A DNA stretch of 64,000 nucleotides, taken from NCBI RefSeq assembly GCF_002351485.1, contig NZ_NWMW01000003.1:248001-312000 (forward strand), read 5' to 3'. Within the stretch, counting starts at the first letter, position 1, and the number at the start of each line of letters is the position of its first letter. Positions 26,104 through 33,217 of this stretch are shown in pieces. The translations under genes were made by a program, and so were the position numbers. Origin of the DNA: Sphingomonas spermidinifaciens. Lineage in GTDB: Bacteria; Pseudomonadota; Alphaproteobacteria; Sphingomonadales; Sphingomonadaceae. The notes below the pieces were generated by a model. It searched no databases. It was not told where the DNA came from and saw only the letters and a program-made list of their open reading frames with translations.

Positions 26104-26934
26104 TCAGAAAATGCGCTCCTTTACGACCAGCACGTCGTCGGGCTGCACGAGGTCGTCGAGCGAAACATTGTCGACTTTCTGCCCCTTGCGCCGCACTTCG
26201 ATCTTCTTTGAGGCGGCCAGCGTCGGCCCACCGGCCTCCGCCATCGCCTGGCGATAGGTCATGTCGGGCCGCAGCGGGAACGAGCCGGGCTTGTTCACCT
26301 GACCATAGACATAGACCGTCTCGACCTGGGGCACGAAGATCTGGTCGCCCGGATTGACCCGTCGGCTCGCATCGCCCTGAAGATCGGCCAGCGAAATACG
26401 GACGGGCGGCGATTTGTCGCCCGGGGTGAGGATAACGAAATTGGCGCCGTTCTCCTTGACGCCGCCAGCCTCGGCTACGAGCGAAGCAATCGTATAGTCG
26501 CGGTTGAGCGCGTAATTACCCGGGTTTGGAACAAACCCCAGCACGGTCACGCGGCTGCTGATGAAGTCGGTCACATCGACATTGACCGAGGGCGAGGCGA
26601 GATAGCCGCCCGATGCATAGGCACGGGCAATGTCCTGCCCCAGCTGCAGCGTGGTTTTGCCTGCCGCCTGGATCGGCCCGACAAAGGCAAGGTTGACCGT
26701 CCCGTCATCCTTGATCCGCGTCTTGACGCTCAGCCCCTCCTGACCGAACACGGTGATCTGGATCTCGTCATTTGACCCGAGCACATAGCCGGCCGGCGCC
26801 GTGGCAGGTCGATTGGCAGTGGCGCGCGCAGGGTTACCGGCCGGGCCGGGCGCCGTCTGCGCAAGCACCGCGCCGGGGACCAGCCCGAGCGAGGCGGCCA
26901 GCGCCCCGTGCAGGATCGTGTTCTTGATCGGCAT
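26104..26934 (-). CDS. polysaccharide export outer-membrane protein (OPX, Wza/GumB family)
   Basis: About 276 residues from the ATG at 26934, which has GGAG 6 bases upstream; an ATG at 26946 is possible but lacks a site. Signal peptide MPIKNTILHGALAASLGLVPGAVLAQ, then a polysaccharide export domain (YVLGSNDEIQITVFGQEGLSVKTRI, with VGPIQAAGKTTLQLGQDIARAY) and two SLBB domains (VTVLGFVPNPGNYALNRDYTIASLVAEAGG and VYVYGQVNKPGSFPLRPDMTYRQAMAEAGG). No lipobox Cys is seen, so it may, like some GumB relatives, rely on the neighbouring barrel protein for the outer-membrane pore. Located 14 bases after that barrel gene. Confidence 0.92.
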   Translation of the reverse strand: MPIKNTILHGALAASLGLVPGAVLAQTAPGPAGNPARATANRPATAPAGYVLGSNDEIQITVFGQEGLSVKTRIKDDGTVNLAFVGPIQAAGKTTLQLGQDIARAYASGGYLASPSVNVDVTDFISSRVTVLGFVPNPGNYALNRDYTIASLVAEAGGVKENGANFVILTPGDKSPPVRISLADLQGDASRRVNPGDQIFVPQVETVYVYGQVNKPGSFPLRPDMTYRQAMAEAGGPTLAASKKIEVRRKGQKVDNVSLDDLVQPDDVLVVKERIF

Positions 26935-26948
26935 GATCGTCTCCATGC

Positions 26949-28202
26949 TCAGAAATAGGCCTCGAAGCCCAACCTGCCCTGAACGTCGTTATATTCGGCG
27001 AGGCCGTTGTTCGTCTGCCGAGTGATATAGGTTCCGCCAGCGATGATCGCGAAGCGTTCGGAAACGCGGCGACGCGCCTGGGCGTTGGCGATGAATAGGT
27101 TGTCCGAACCGATCCGCTGCGCCGGGGCGAGTGGATTTTGCTCAAACCGCCGGTCGCGGCGCTCGATCGAGGCATCGATCGAGAACAACTCGCTGAGCGC
27201 GCCGCGCCCCACCAGGCCATAGCTGGTTTCGAGCGCGTAGCCCGATGCGACCAGCGTGTCGTTGGTGATCTTTCGCGACGATTGCAGCGACAGCAGCCAC
27301 CGCGGCACCGCGCGCGTGGTCAGACGGATGTCCCAGCCGGCGCCCTCATAACGGTCGATGACCGCGGGCGTGCTGTCGGTCCACAGCGCATGGACGTCGA
27401 TATGCGCGGCCAGGATCGAGGAGATCGCACGATCGAAGATCACGCCGGCCTTGTTCACCTGCGTGCGCACGCCGACATTGGGCCGGGTCGAGTTGTCGCG
27501 CGTATAGCTCAGCCGGACGACCCCGAGCGACGGTTTGGCATAGGCGATTGCCGCCGAATAGCTGTTCGTCCGCTGGTCCGCATAATCGAAGTCGCGATCA
27601 TTGTCGCTCGTCGACCGCAGATAGCCGAACGACGGATAGAAGCCCGAGGATCGGGGGCACTCGACCGTGGCCCCCAGCGTCGAGAAAGACTGCAGGTTCT
27701 CGACCTGCACGTTGAGGTCGCCATAATCGGCGCGCTCGCGGCGGAAGGAGGCGGTGGGCTTGACGCTGCACGTCCCGAACACGCGGACGTCGCCATCCAC
27801 GCCGCCCAGAAAGCGCGGGCGGCTGCGCTCGCTGTTATCGACATACTGGTCGTACGCGACCAGACCGGACAACGAGAACGACGCAAGCGGCGTGGTGCGG
27901 TTGAAGCGCGCCTCGAGCGTGGGCGAGACGATCAGGTCCGCGGCCGAGGGCACCAGGTCCGCGTCGGTGCGGACGATGTTCGAATCGAAGGTGGTGAGGA
28001 CCGCAGTTCGCACATTCAGCCCGTTCCGCTGCATATATTGCAGGTCGGCCTGATCCTGCGGCGACGCCTTCAGGTTCGGCAACGTCTGCGCAGCGGCCAT
28101 GGTCGGTGGCAAGGCCGACGCCAGCGCGGCGATCAGAAGACGGCCGCCACGAAATCGCATGCGCGTTCGCTGATTGCCGGTGTCCCGATGCGTCAAGCCC
28201 AC
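26949..28202 (-). CDS. outer-membrane beta-barrel protein of the exopolysaccharide locus (BBP2-like)
   Basis: 417 residues. N-terminal signal peptide ending MAAAQ, then alternating amphipathic strands rich in Tyr/Arg/Asp and a C-terminal aromatic Phe (RLGFEAYF), the hallmark of an outer-membrane barrel. Proteins of this type sit upstream of wza/gumB genes in many sphingomonads and are thought to form or aid the export pore. The GTG at 28202 has a GAGGGG site 8 bases upstream; an ATG at 28160 would give a shorter signal peptide (MRFRGGRLLIAAL...). It begins the leftward export-glycosidase-acyltransferase-polymerase operon. Confidence 0.78.
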   Translation of the reverse strand: MGLTHRDTGNQRTRMRFRGGRLLIAALASALPPTMAAAQTLPNLKASPQDQADLQYMQRNGLNVRTAVLTTFDSNIVRTDADLVPSAADLIVSPTLEARFNRTTPLASFSLSGLVAYDQYVDNSERSRPRFLGGVDGDVRVFGTCSVKPTASFRRERADYGDLNVQVENLQSFSTLGATVECPRSSGFYPSFGYLRSTSDNDRDFDYADQRTNSYSAAIAYAKPSLGVVRLSYTRDNSTRPNVGVRTQVNKAGVIFDRAISSILAAHIDVHALWTDSTPAVIDRYEGAGWDIRLTTRAVPRWLLSLQSSRKITNDTLVASGYALETSYGLVGRGALSELFSIDASIERRDRRFEQNPLAPAQRIGSDNLFIANAQARRRVSERFAIIAGGTYITRQTNNGLAEYNDVQGRLGFEAYF

Positions 28203-28322
28203 GCCAGTCGCCCCTCAATAGAGTCCAGCGTTCGTCCTCTACACTGCCGATGCTGCAGTGCAAGAGGGACGCCTGAAACGGCCACTAACTGTCCCGTATT
28301 CGCACTCGCCGCAGAGAGCCAG

Positions 28323-29399
28323 TCAGCTCTGAACCGCGGTTACCCGACGCGCGTTCGTGATGCGTGTCAGGAAGCGGCGCACGGGCCGGTCGTACAGACG
28401 ATCGACGATGGATGCAGCAAGAAGAATTCCGCCGGCCAGCGCGATCGTCCCCCAGCCGCCCAGATTCTGATACGGATAGTTCAGTCCCTTGAGGAAGATG
28501 CCTCGCACCAGCGCGATGATCGGCATGTGCAGGATGTAGATGGCGTAGGAGGCGACACCGAGCTCGCGCATCACCGCACCGCCGCCCGCATTCTCTCGAA
28601 CATTGGCCGCCGCGATGATCATCAGCGGGTAAAGCGTGGTGATGAGCAGCAGGTCGGTGACGGCCCGCGCACCGGGCCCCGGATCGATCATGAACGAAAG
28701 CAGCAGCAGCGGCGCAAGGACCCAGAACGGCGCGCGCAGCCATGGCAGCCGATCCTTCGCCACGTAGATGACGGTGCCGACGTAGAAGGAGAAAATCGTC
28801 CGCGCGAAACCGCCAGGCAGCGTCGCAAAGGTCCAGCCCATGTCCAGGCTGCCGTGATCGGCCGTCGCCCATATAAGCCCCGCGAAACTGGCTGCCAGCA
28901 ACAGCCCGAGCCGCCATCCCGTCAGCCACAGGATCAGCGCGGCATAGACGATGTTCACGATCAGCTCGAAGGTGAGCGACCAGCTGGGGAAATTAAACGG
29001 AAAAGTCTCGCCCCGACCGATCGCCAGTTCGGGCGGCACCGGCACGAACAGCGCGTTGAGCCCGAATGCGGCGAGCAGCGGGCCAGCCTGAATCCCGCCC
29101 TCCGCCGCCAGCTTGGGCAGCAGGACGATCAGGCCCAGCGCTGTCCCAAGAAGATACAGCGGATAAAGGCGAATGACCCGCAGCAGCGCGAAACGCGCCG
29201 TCGACATTCCGACCGTTAGGCTGTCGGCATAGGCATGGGCGATTACGAAGCCGCTCAGGGCGAAAAACAGATCGACCGCCAGGTACGAACCCGGGAGCCA
29301 GTCGCGGAACAGCCCGTCGGGCGCATGCCGGGTGAGCACGGCAAGCGCCGCGACTCCGCGCAGGCCGTCGAGTTCGACGAAGACACGCCTCTTTTTCAT
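28323..29399 (-). CDS. acyltransferase, OafA/YrhL family (second copy)
   Basis: 358 residues with about 10 membrane segments. Signatures: FVELDGLRGVAALAVLTRHAP with the conserved His, YLAVDLFFALSGFVIAHAY, and RFALLRVIRLYPLYLLG. Probably modifies the polymer's sugars with an acyl group at the periplasmic face. GGAG precedes the ATG at 29399. It is separated by 120 bases from the barrel gene downstream, and is divergent from the priming transferase. With the 23547 gene and the hexapeptide transferase, the locus encodes three acylating enzymes, so the polymer is probably multiply acylated. Confidence 0.88.
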   Translation of the reverse strand: MKKRRVFVELDGLRGVAALAVLTRHAPDGLFRDWLPGSYLAVDLFFALSGFVIAHAYADSLTVGMSTARFALLRVIRLYPLYLLGTALGLIVLLPKLAAEGGIQAGPLLAAFGLNALFVPVPPELAIGRGETFPFNFPSWSLTFELIVNIVYAALILWLTGWRLGLLLAASFAGLIWATADHGSLDMGWTFATLPGGFARTIFSFYVGTVIYVAKDRLPWLRAPFWVLAPLLLLSFMIDPGPGARAVTDLLLITTLYPLMIIAAANVRENAGGGAVMRELGVASYAIYILHMPIIALVRGIFLKGLNYPYQNLGGWGTIALAGGILLAASIVDRLYDRPVRRFLTRITNARRVTAVQS

Positions 29400-29719
29400 G
29401 ATCTTGGCGCTCCCGCTTTGCCGACGAAGTGACCGTCGGACCTGTCAACCATTATTGCTGCATCGCCGCAAGCGTTCGCAACTGCACGCAGGTGGCCGCA
29501 GCGGCCGTCCACTTCGTCGAATTGTTCATCGGCTGGTCACGTCCGCCCCTTCTCTTACGCTCTTGTTTAGTGCCGTTGGCGCCGATTTGGATCAAACATG
29601 GTTTCCGACTCACGCTCTACAACGTCGTTGCATCGCAGCTATCCTCGCGGGTATGATTGTGCAGTGCAGCAGCCGCGTGCGAAGGGGATCGCCGGTTCCG
29701 GCGATAGGGGGAGTTCGCG
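29400..29719. promoter_or_regulatory. 320-base divergent region before the priming transferase, with a long-range inverted repeat
   Basis: No gene was seen. A perfect 10-bp inverted repeat CGACGAAGTG (29422-29431) / CACTTCGTCG (29510-29519) encloses 78 bases, inside which GGCCGC/GCGGCC forms a smaller hairpin. This could be a structured leader or an operator pair. TTGCTGCATCGCCGCAAG lies at about 29456-29473. Confidence 0.4.
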
Positions 29720-31120
29720 ATGATCGCAGGAGACACGATGCTCGACATCGGACTGGACAGTGGCGCACGGACCGCCCTTCGCGACGCGCTGCATCGCCGC
29801 AATCTGCGCATGCGCCTCTATGTGCTGCTGATCGTCATCGACCTGTTCTCGCTGACCACGGGCTTCACGCTTGCCAATGTCGTTCGCGACCAGCAGTGGC
29901 TGTCGCCGGGTGGCGTCGATTTGTTGATGGCGACCGTGCCGGTCTATTTCATGTTCGCGCTCGGCAGCGATGCCTATAGCCGGCCCGCCGTGACCAGCGG
30001 CCGGCGGACGATCAGCCTGTCGCTATGGCCGCTGATGATCACCGCGCTGGCGATCCTGACGACGCTGTTCCTGTTCCGCGTCAGCGCAGAAGTATCGCGC
30101 CTGGCGTTCGTCTTCAGCATCGGCACCAGCGCGGCGCTGATGATCGCGCTGCGTTACGGCGTGGTCCGGGTCGTTCGCGATACAGTCGCCAACAGCCTGG
30201 TTTCCGAACTCCTCATCATCGACAATGCCGACTGGTCATGGCCGATCGAGGGCGACGTGATCTATGCCGATCGCATTGGCCTCAATCCCGACGTCAGCGA
30301 CCCGTACATGCTTCATCGCTTTGCCGAACTGTGCGACAAGTATGAGCGCATCGTGGTCCGTTGCAGCGCCGATCGCCAGGCGGACTGGGCACTGGTCCTA
30401 CGCGGCGCCAACGTGATCGGCGAGATTATCATCGCAGGCTTCGGCTCGATCCCGGTGCTCGGGCTCAAGCAGTTCCGCGATCGCCCCTCGCTGCTCGTCG
30501 CGCGTGGGCCGCTGAGTTACAGCGACATGGCGAAGAAGCGGGCGCTCGACCTGGCGCTAACGATTCCGATCGTGATCGCCGTCGCACCGCTGCTGGCGAT
30601 CATCGCGATCGCGATCAAGCTCGATTCGCCGGGCACCGTTCTGTTCAAGCAGGAGCGGATCGGCCGCGGCAATCGCATTTTCCACATCCTCAAGTTCCGC
30701 AGCATGCGCGCCGATCTCTCCGACGGGCGTGGCGCCACGTCGACGCGGCGTGACGACGACCGCATCACGCGCGTCGGACGCTTCATCCGCCGGACCAGCC
30801 TCGACGAGTTGCCGCAGCTGTTCAACGTGTTGCTGGGCCAGATGAGCCTGGTCGGGCCGCGCCCGCACGCGCTAGGCTCGCTCGCGGGCGATCGGCTGTT
30901 CTGGGAGATCGATCGCGAATATTGGTACCGCCACGCGCTCAAGCCGGGCATCACGGGCCTTGCCCAGGTGCGCGGCTTCCGCGGTGCGACGCATCGGCCG
31001 GAAGACCTCAAGAACCGGCTCCAGGCCGATATCGAGTATCTGAACGGCTGGAGCCTGACGCGGGACATCGCGATCCTGTTCGCAACGCTCAACGTCCTCG
31101 TACATCGCAACGCCTATTAA
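29720..31120 (+). CDS. polyprenyl-phosphate sugar-1-phosphate transferase (priming glycosyltransferase)
   Basis: 466 residues. N-terminal membrane segments (about 30-140), a middle cytosolic part, then a reentrant helix (KKRALDLALTIPIVIAVAPLLAIIAIAI) and the catalytic domain of the bacterial sugar transferase family: GTVLFKQERIGRGNRIFHILKFRSM, RVGRFIRRTSLDELPQLFNVL, SLVGPRPHA and KPGITGLAQVRG. It should transfer glucose-1-phosphate or galactose-1-phosphate from UDP-sugar to undecaprenyl phosphate, the first step of the repeat unit; galU nearby supplies UDP-glucose. ATG 29720 has GGGGGAG before it; ATG 29738 also has a good AGGAG site, so the exact start is uncertain. Confidence 0.92.
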   Translation: MIAGDTMLDIGLDSGARTALRDALHRRNLRMRLYVLLIVIDLFSLTTGFTLANVVRDQQWLSPGGVDLLMATVPVYFMFALGSDAYSRPAVTSGRRTISLSLWPLMITALAILTTLFLFRVSAEVSRLAFVFSIGTSAALMIALRYGVVRVVRDTVANSLVSELLIIDNADWSWPIEGDVIYADRIGLNPDVSDPYMLHRFAELCDKYERIVVRCSADRQADWALVLRGANVIGEIIIAGFGSIPVLGLKQFRDRPSLLVARGPLSYSDMAKKRALDLALTIPIVIAVAPLLAIIAIAIKLDSPGTVLFKQERIGRGNRIFHILKFRSMRADLSDGRGATSTRRDDDRITRVGRFIRRTSLDELPQLFNVLLGQMSLVGPRPHALGSLAGDRLFWEIDREYWYRHALKPGITGLAQVRGFRGATHRPEDLKNRLQADIEYLNGWSLTRDIAILFATLNVLVHRNAY

Positions 31121-31144
31121 GAGCGCTGCGACGCCCGGTTCAGG

Positions 31145-31627
31145 TCAACGGGTGGCGTAGAACAGGCCAAGCGCGGGAATCCAGGCGAACGCCGCCAGCA
31201 GCGCGAGCGTGGCGATCCGACTACGCGGCGCCTGCTTCAACGACGGCACTGCGAGCGAGGGCAGGACGGGAACTCCATCCTCGCCGAACTCGATCTTGGA
31301 TGACATCGCGGCAGTCACGCTGCCGGGCGGGAGCGGGCGGAGAAAGCGGGCGCCATGCTCGCTGCCCCGCTGCCACACGATTTCCGCCTCGATCGAGCCG
31401 ACGCCGGCGATCCCAAGCATGACGATGTCGCCCGCCTTGTGGAGCGTCGGCGAAACCATGCGGCAACCCTCACGCGTCAGATCGGCAATCGCGATCGTCG
31501 TCGGCAGACCGTCGGCAAGGCGAAGCACCCCCGTGCGGCCGATCGCCTGACGGGTGTCGTGTCGCCGCTCGGCAACGACATCTTCCGGTGCGGAATCGAA
31601 GTCTGTCTTGCGCAGCGCGAGCGTCAC
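31145..31627 (-). CDS. PilZ-domain protein with C-terminal membrane anchor
   Basis: 160 residues. A PilZ domain (about 18-100) with the c-di-GMP-binding RxxxR motif in AERRHDTRQ and the DxTxxG variant of the D/NxSxxG motif in IADLTREGCRM. The C-terminal ~25 residues (SRIATLALLAAFAWIPALGLFYA) form one membrane segment, placing the sensor domain at the cytosolic face. Sited between the priming transferase and galU, it is a natural candidate for linking c-di-GMP level to exopolysaccharide output; this is inference. Convergent with the priming transferase and divergent from galU. Confidence 0.82.
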   Translation of the reverse strand: MTLALRKTDFDSAPEDVVAERRHDTRQAIGRTGVLRLADGLPTTIAIADLTREGCRMVSPTLHKAGDIVMLGIAGVGSIEAEIVWQRGSEHGARFLRPLPPGSVTAAMSSKIEFGEDGVPVLPSLAVPSLKQAPRSRIATLALLAAFAWIPALGLFYATR

Positions 31628-31850
31628 GAGCGGGGGCCCTTTCGAGGAAGCGGGGGATGGCGACTCCGATTTGCATGAACGAGCTTAGGAAAAGCTTACC
31701 GGTTGTCGCTTTAGTCCAACGTTTCATCGCAATCATCCGATCGAGCTTCACACCTATAGCATGCCCTCTTGGCCAAGCTTGCTGCACCGCAGTAAGAGAG
31801 CTGCGACGCCGCCGCTGCGGCACTGGGGCCGACCACGAAAGGACAATCCG
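31628..31850. promoter_or_regulatory. divergent region between the PilZ gene and galU
   Basis: 223 bases, AT-richer than average. Contains TTGCTGCACCGCAGTAAG at about 31784-31801, resembling sequence near 29456, and the AAAGGA ribosome site of galU at 31838-31843. No gene is visible. Confidence 0.4.
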
Positions 31851-32711
31851 ATGACGATCAAGCCCGTACGCAAGGCCGTTTTCCCTGTGGCGGGCCTCGG
31901 CACCCGTTTCCTGCCGGCGACGAAGGCGATGCCGAAGGAAATGCTGACCGTCGTCGACAAGCCGCTGATCCAATATGCCGTCGAGGAAGCGCTCGAAGCC
32001 GGCATCGAGCAGATCATCTTCGTCACCGGCCGCGGCAAGGGCGCTCTCGAGGATCATTTCGACGTCTCCTACGAGCTCGAGGCGACGATGAAGGCGCGCG
32101 GCAAGTCGATGGCCGCGATCGACGGCATCCGGCAAAAGCCCGGCTCGCCCGTCTATGTTCGCCAGCAGGAGCCCCTTGGCCTTGGCCACGCTGTCTGGTG
32201 CGCGCGCGAGATCGTCGGCGATGAGCCCTTTGCGGTGTTGCTGCCCGACGAGCTGATGGTCGGCGGGTTCCTGCGCCAGATGGTCGAAGCTTACAATCGG
32301 GTCGGTGGCAACGTCATCGGCGCTCTGGAAGTGCCCGACAGCGAGACTGACAAGTACGGCATCATCTCGCCCGGCAAGGTCGATGGCCGGCTGACCGAGG
32401 TTCGGGCGCTGGTCGAGAAGCCCAAGGGAAAGGCGCCGTCGAACCTGATGATTCCGGGGCGCTACATCCTTCAACCCGAAGTGATGCGAGTCCTCGACAA
32501 TCAGGCCCCCGGCGCCGGCGGCGAAATCCAGCTGACCGACGCCATGGCCAAGTTGATCGGCGACCAACCGTTTCACGGCTTCACCTTCGACGGACAGCGT
32601 TACGACTGCGGCGACAAGGCAGGGTGGCTCACCGCCAACATCGCACTCGGACTAGCGCGTGAAGACCTTCGCGCGCCAGTTCGCGACTTCATCGCGACGC
32701 TCGATCTCTGA
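31851..32711 (+). CDS. galU: UTP--glucose-1-phosphate uridylyltransferase
   Basis: 286 residues. Makes UDP-glucose from UTP and glucose-1-phosphate in the cytosol, the precursor of the polymer's glucose and, through ugd, glucuronic acid. Nucleotide-binding start KAVFPVAGLGTRFLPATKAMPKEML; further motifs EQIIFVTGRGKGALEDHFD, PLGLGHAV, VEKPKGKAPSNLMIPGRYIL and GEIQLTDAM are all typical. ATG 31851 has AAAGGA 7 bases upstream; an earlier in-frame ATG at 31761 would add unrelated sequence. Length matches the family. Confidence 0.96.
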   Translation: MTIKPVRKAVFPVAGLGTRFLPATKAMPKEMLTVVDKPLIQYAVEEALEAGIEQIIFVTGRGKGALEDHFDVSYELEATMKARGKSMAAIDGIRQKPGSPVYVRQQEPLGLGHAVWCAREIVGDEPFAVLLPDELMVGGFLRQMVEAYNRVGGNVIGALEVPDSETDKYGIISPGKVDGRLTEVRALVEKPKGKAPSNLMIPGRYILQPEVMRVLDNQAPGAGGEIQLTDAMAKLIGDQPFHGFTFDGQRYDCGDKAGWLTANIALGLAREDLRAPVRDFIATLDL

Positions 32712-32723
32712 TCGACGTGACAG

Positions 32724-32758
32724 GGCGTCCGGGTCCCGCGTCGCGCGGCCCGGACGTC
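32724..32758. terminator. inverted repeat between convergent galU and response-regulator genes
   Basis: CGTCCGGG (32726-32733) and CCCGGACG (32749-32756) form an 8-bp stem with a 15-base GC-rich loop. No T-run, but placement between two convergent genes suits a terminator. Confidence 0.5.
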
Positions 32759-32762
32759 GGCG

Positions 32763-33155
32763 TCAGAAGATCACGTCGTCCGCGTTGGTACGGCGAACGA
32801 GGATCCGGCCGATCGCATCGAACAGCGAATCCATCGCGACCGGCTTGAACAACACCTCGTCGGCGCCCAGCCGTTTGCACCGTTCTGTCAGATCGGGCGC
32901 GGTGTCGGCGGTCACGACGATGATCGGCAACGATCGCTTGGCATCGTCGCGCGAGCGGATGCGCTCGATTGTCTCAAACCCGTCCATGCCGGGCATGCGC
33001 AGATCGACGAGGATCACGTCGAAATCCTCGGCCTCGATCCTGGCGAGCCCAGCCTCGGCTCGGTCCGCTTCCGCCATTTGCGCGCCGGCGACGTCCAGCA
33101 TATCCCTGACGACCCGTCGGTTCATGGCGTCGTCTTCGATGAAGAGAACGTTCAT
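32763..33155 (-). CDS. single-domain response regulator (CheY-like)
   Basis: 130 residues, a receiver domain only. Acidic pair in FIEDD (8-9), phospho-acceptor Asp51 in VDLRMPGMDG, Thr in VVTAD and Lys in LFKPV are all present, so it should be phosphorylatable. No output domain, so it acts by protein contact. It lies 62 bases downstream of the histidine kinase gene in the same direction, and is probably its partner. Its ribosome binding site GGAG is inside a hairpin (see separate entry). Confidence 0.88.
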   Translation of the reverse strand: MNVLFIEDDAMNRRVVRDMLDVAGAQMAEADRAEAGLARIEAEDFDVILVDLRMPGMDGFETIERIRSRDDAKRSLPIIVVTADTAPDLTERCKRLGADEVLFKPVAMDSLFDAIGRILVRRTNADDVIF

Positions 33156-33181
33156 CGCCGGTTCTCCGGCTGAAAAACGTT
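33147..33181 (-). promoter_or_regulatory. hairpin over the ribosome binding site and start of the response regulator gene
   Basis: GCCGG (33057-style arms at 33157-33161) and CCGGC (33166-33170) enclose the AGAA of the leftward ribosome site. Outside them two AACGTT boxes (33147-33152 and 33176-33181) can also pair, folding the ATG (33155-33153) into the structure. It could limit translation; inference. Confidence 0.4.
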
Positions 33182-33217
33182 ACGGGGGCGGTTTGCGACC
33201 ATGAGCGTGCTATCTGC

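Noticed and set aside
27138..29219. 693-codon open frame antisense to the barrel and acyltransferase genes
   Set aside because: Crosses a gene boundary and has shadow-type composition; the sense genes have signal peptides and family motifs.
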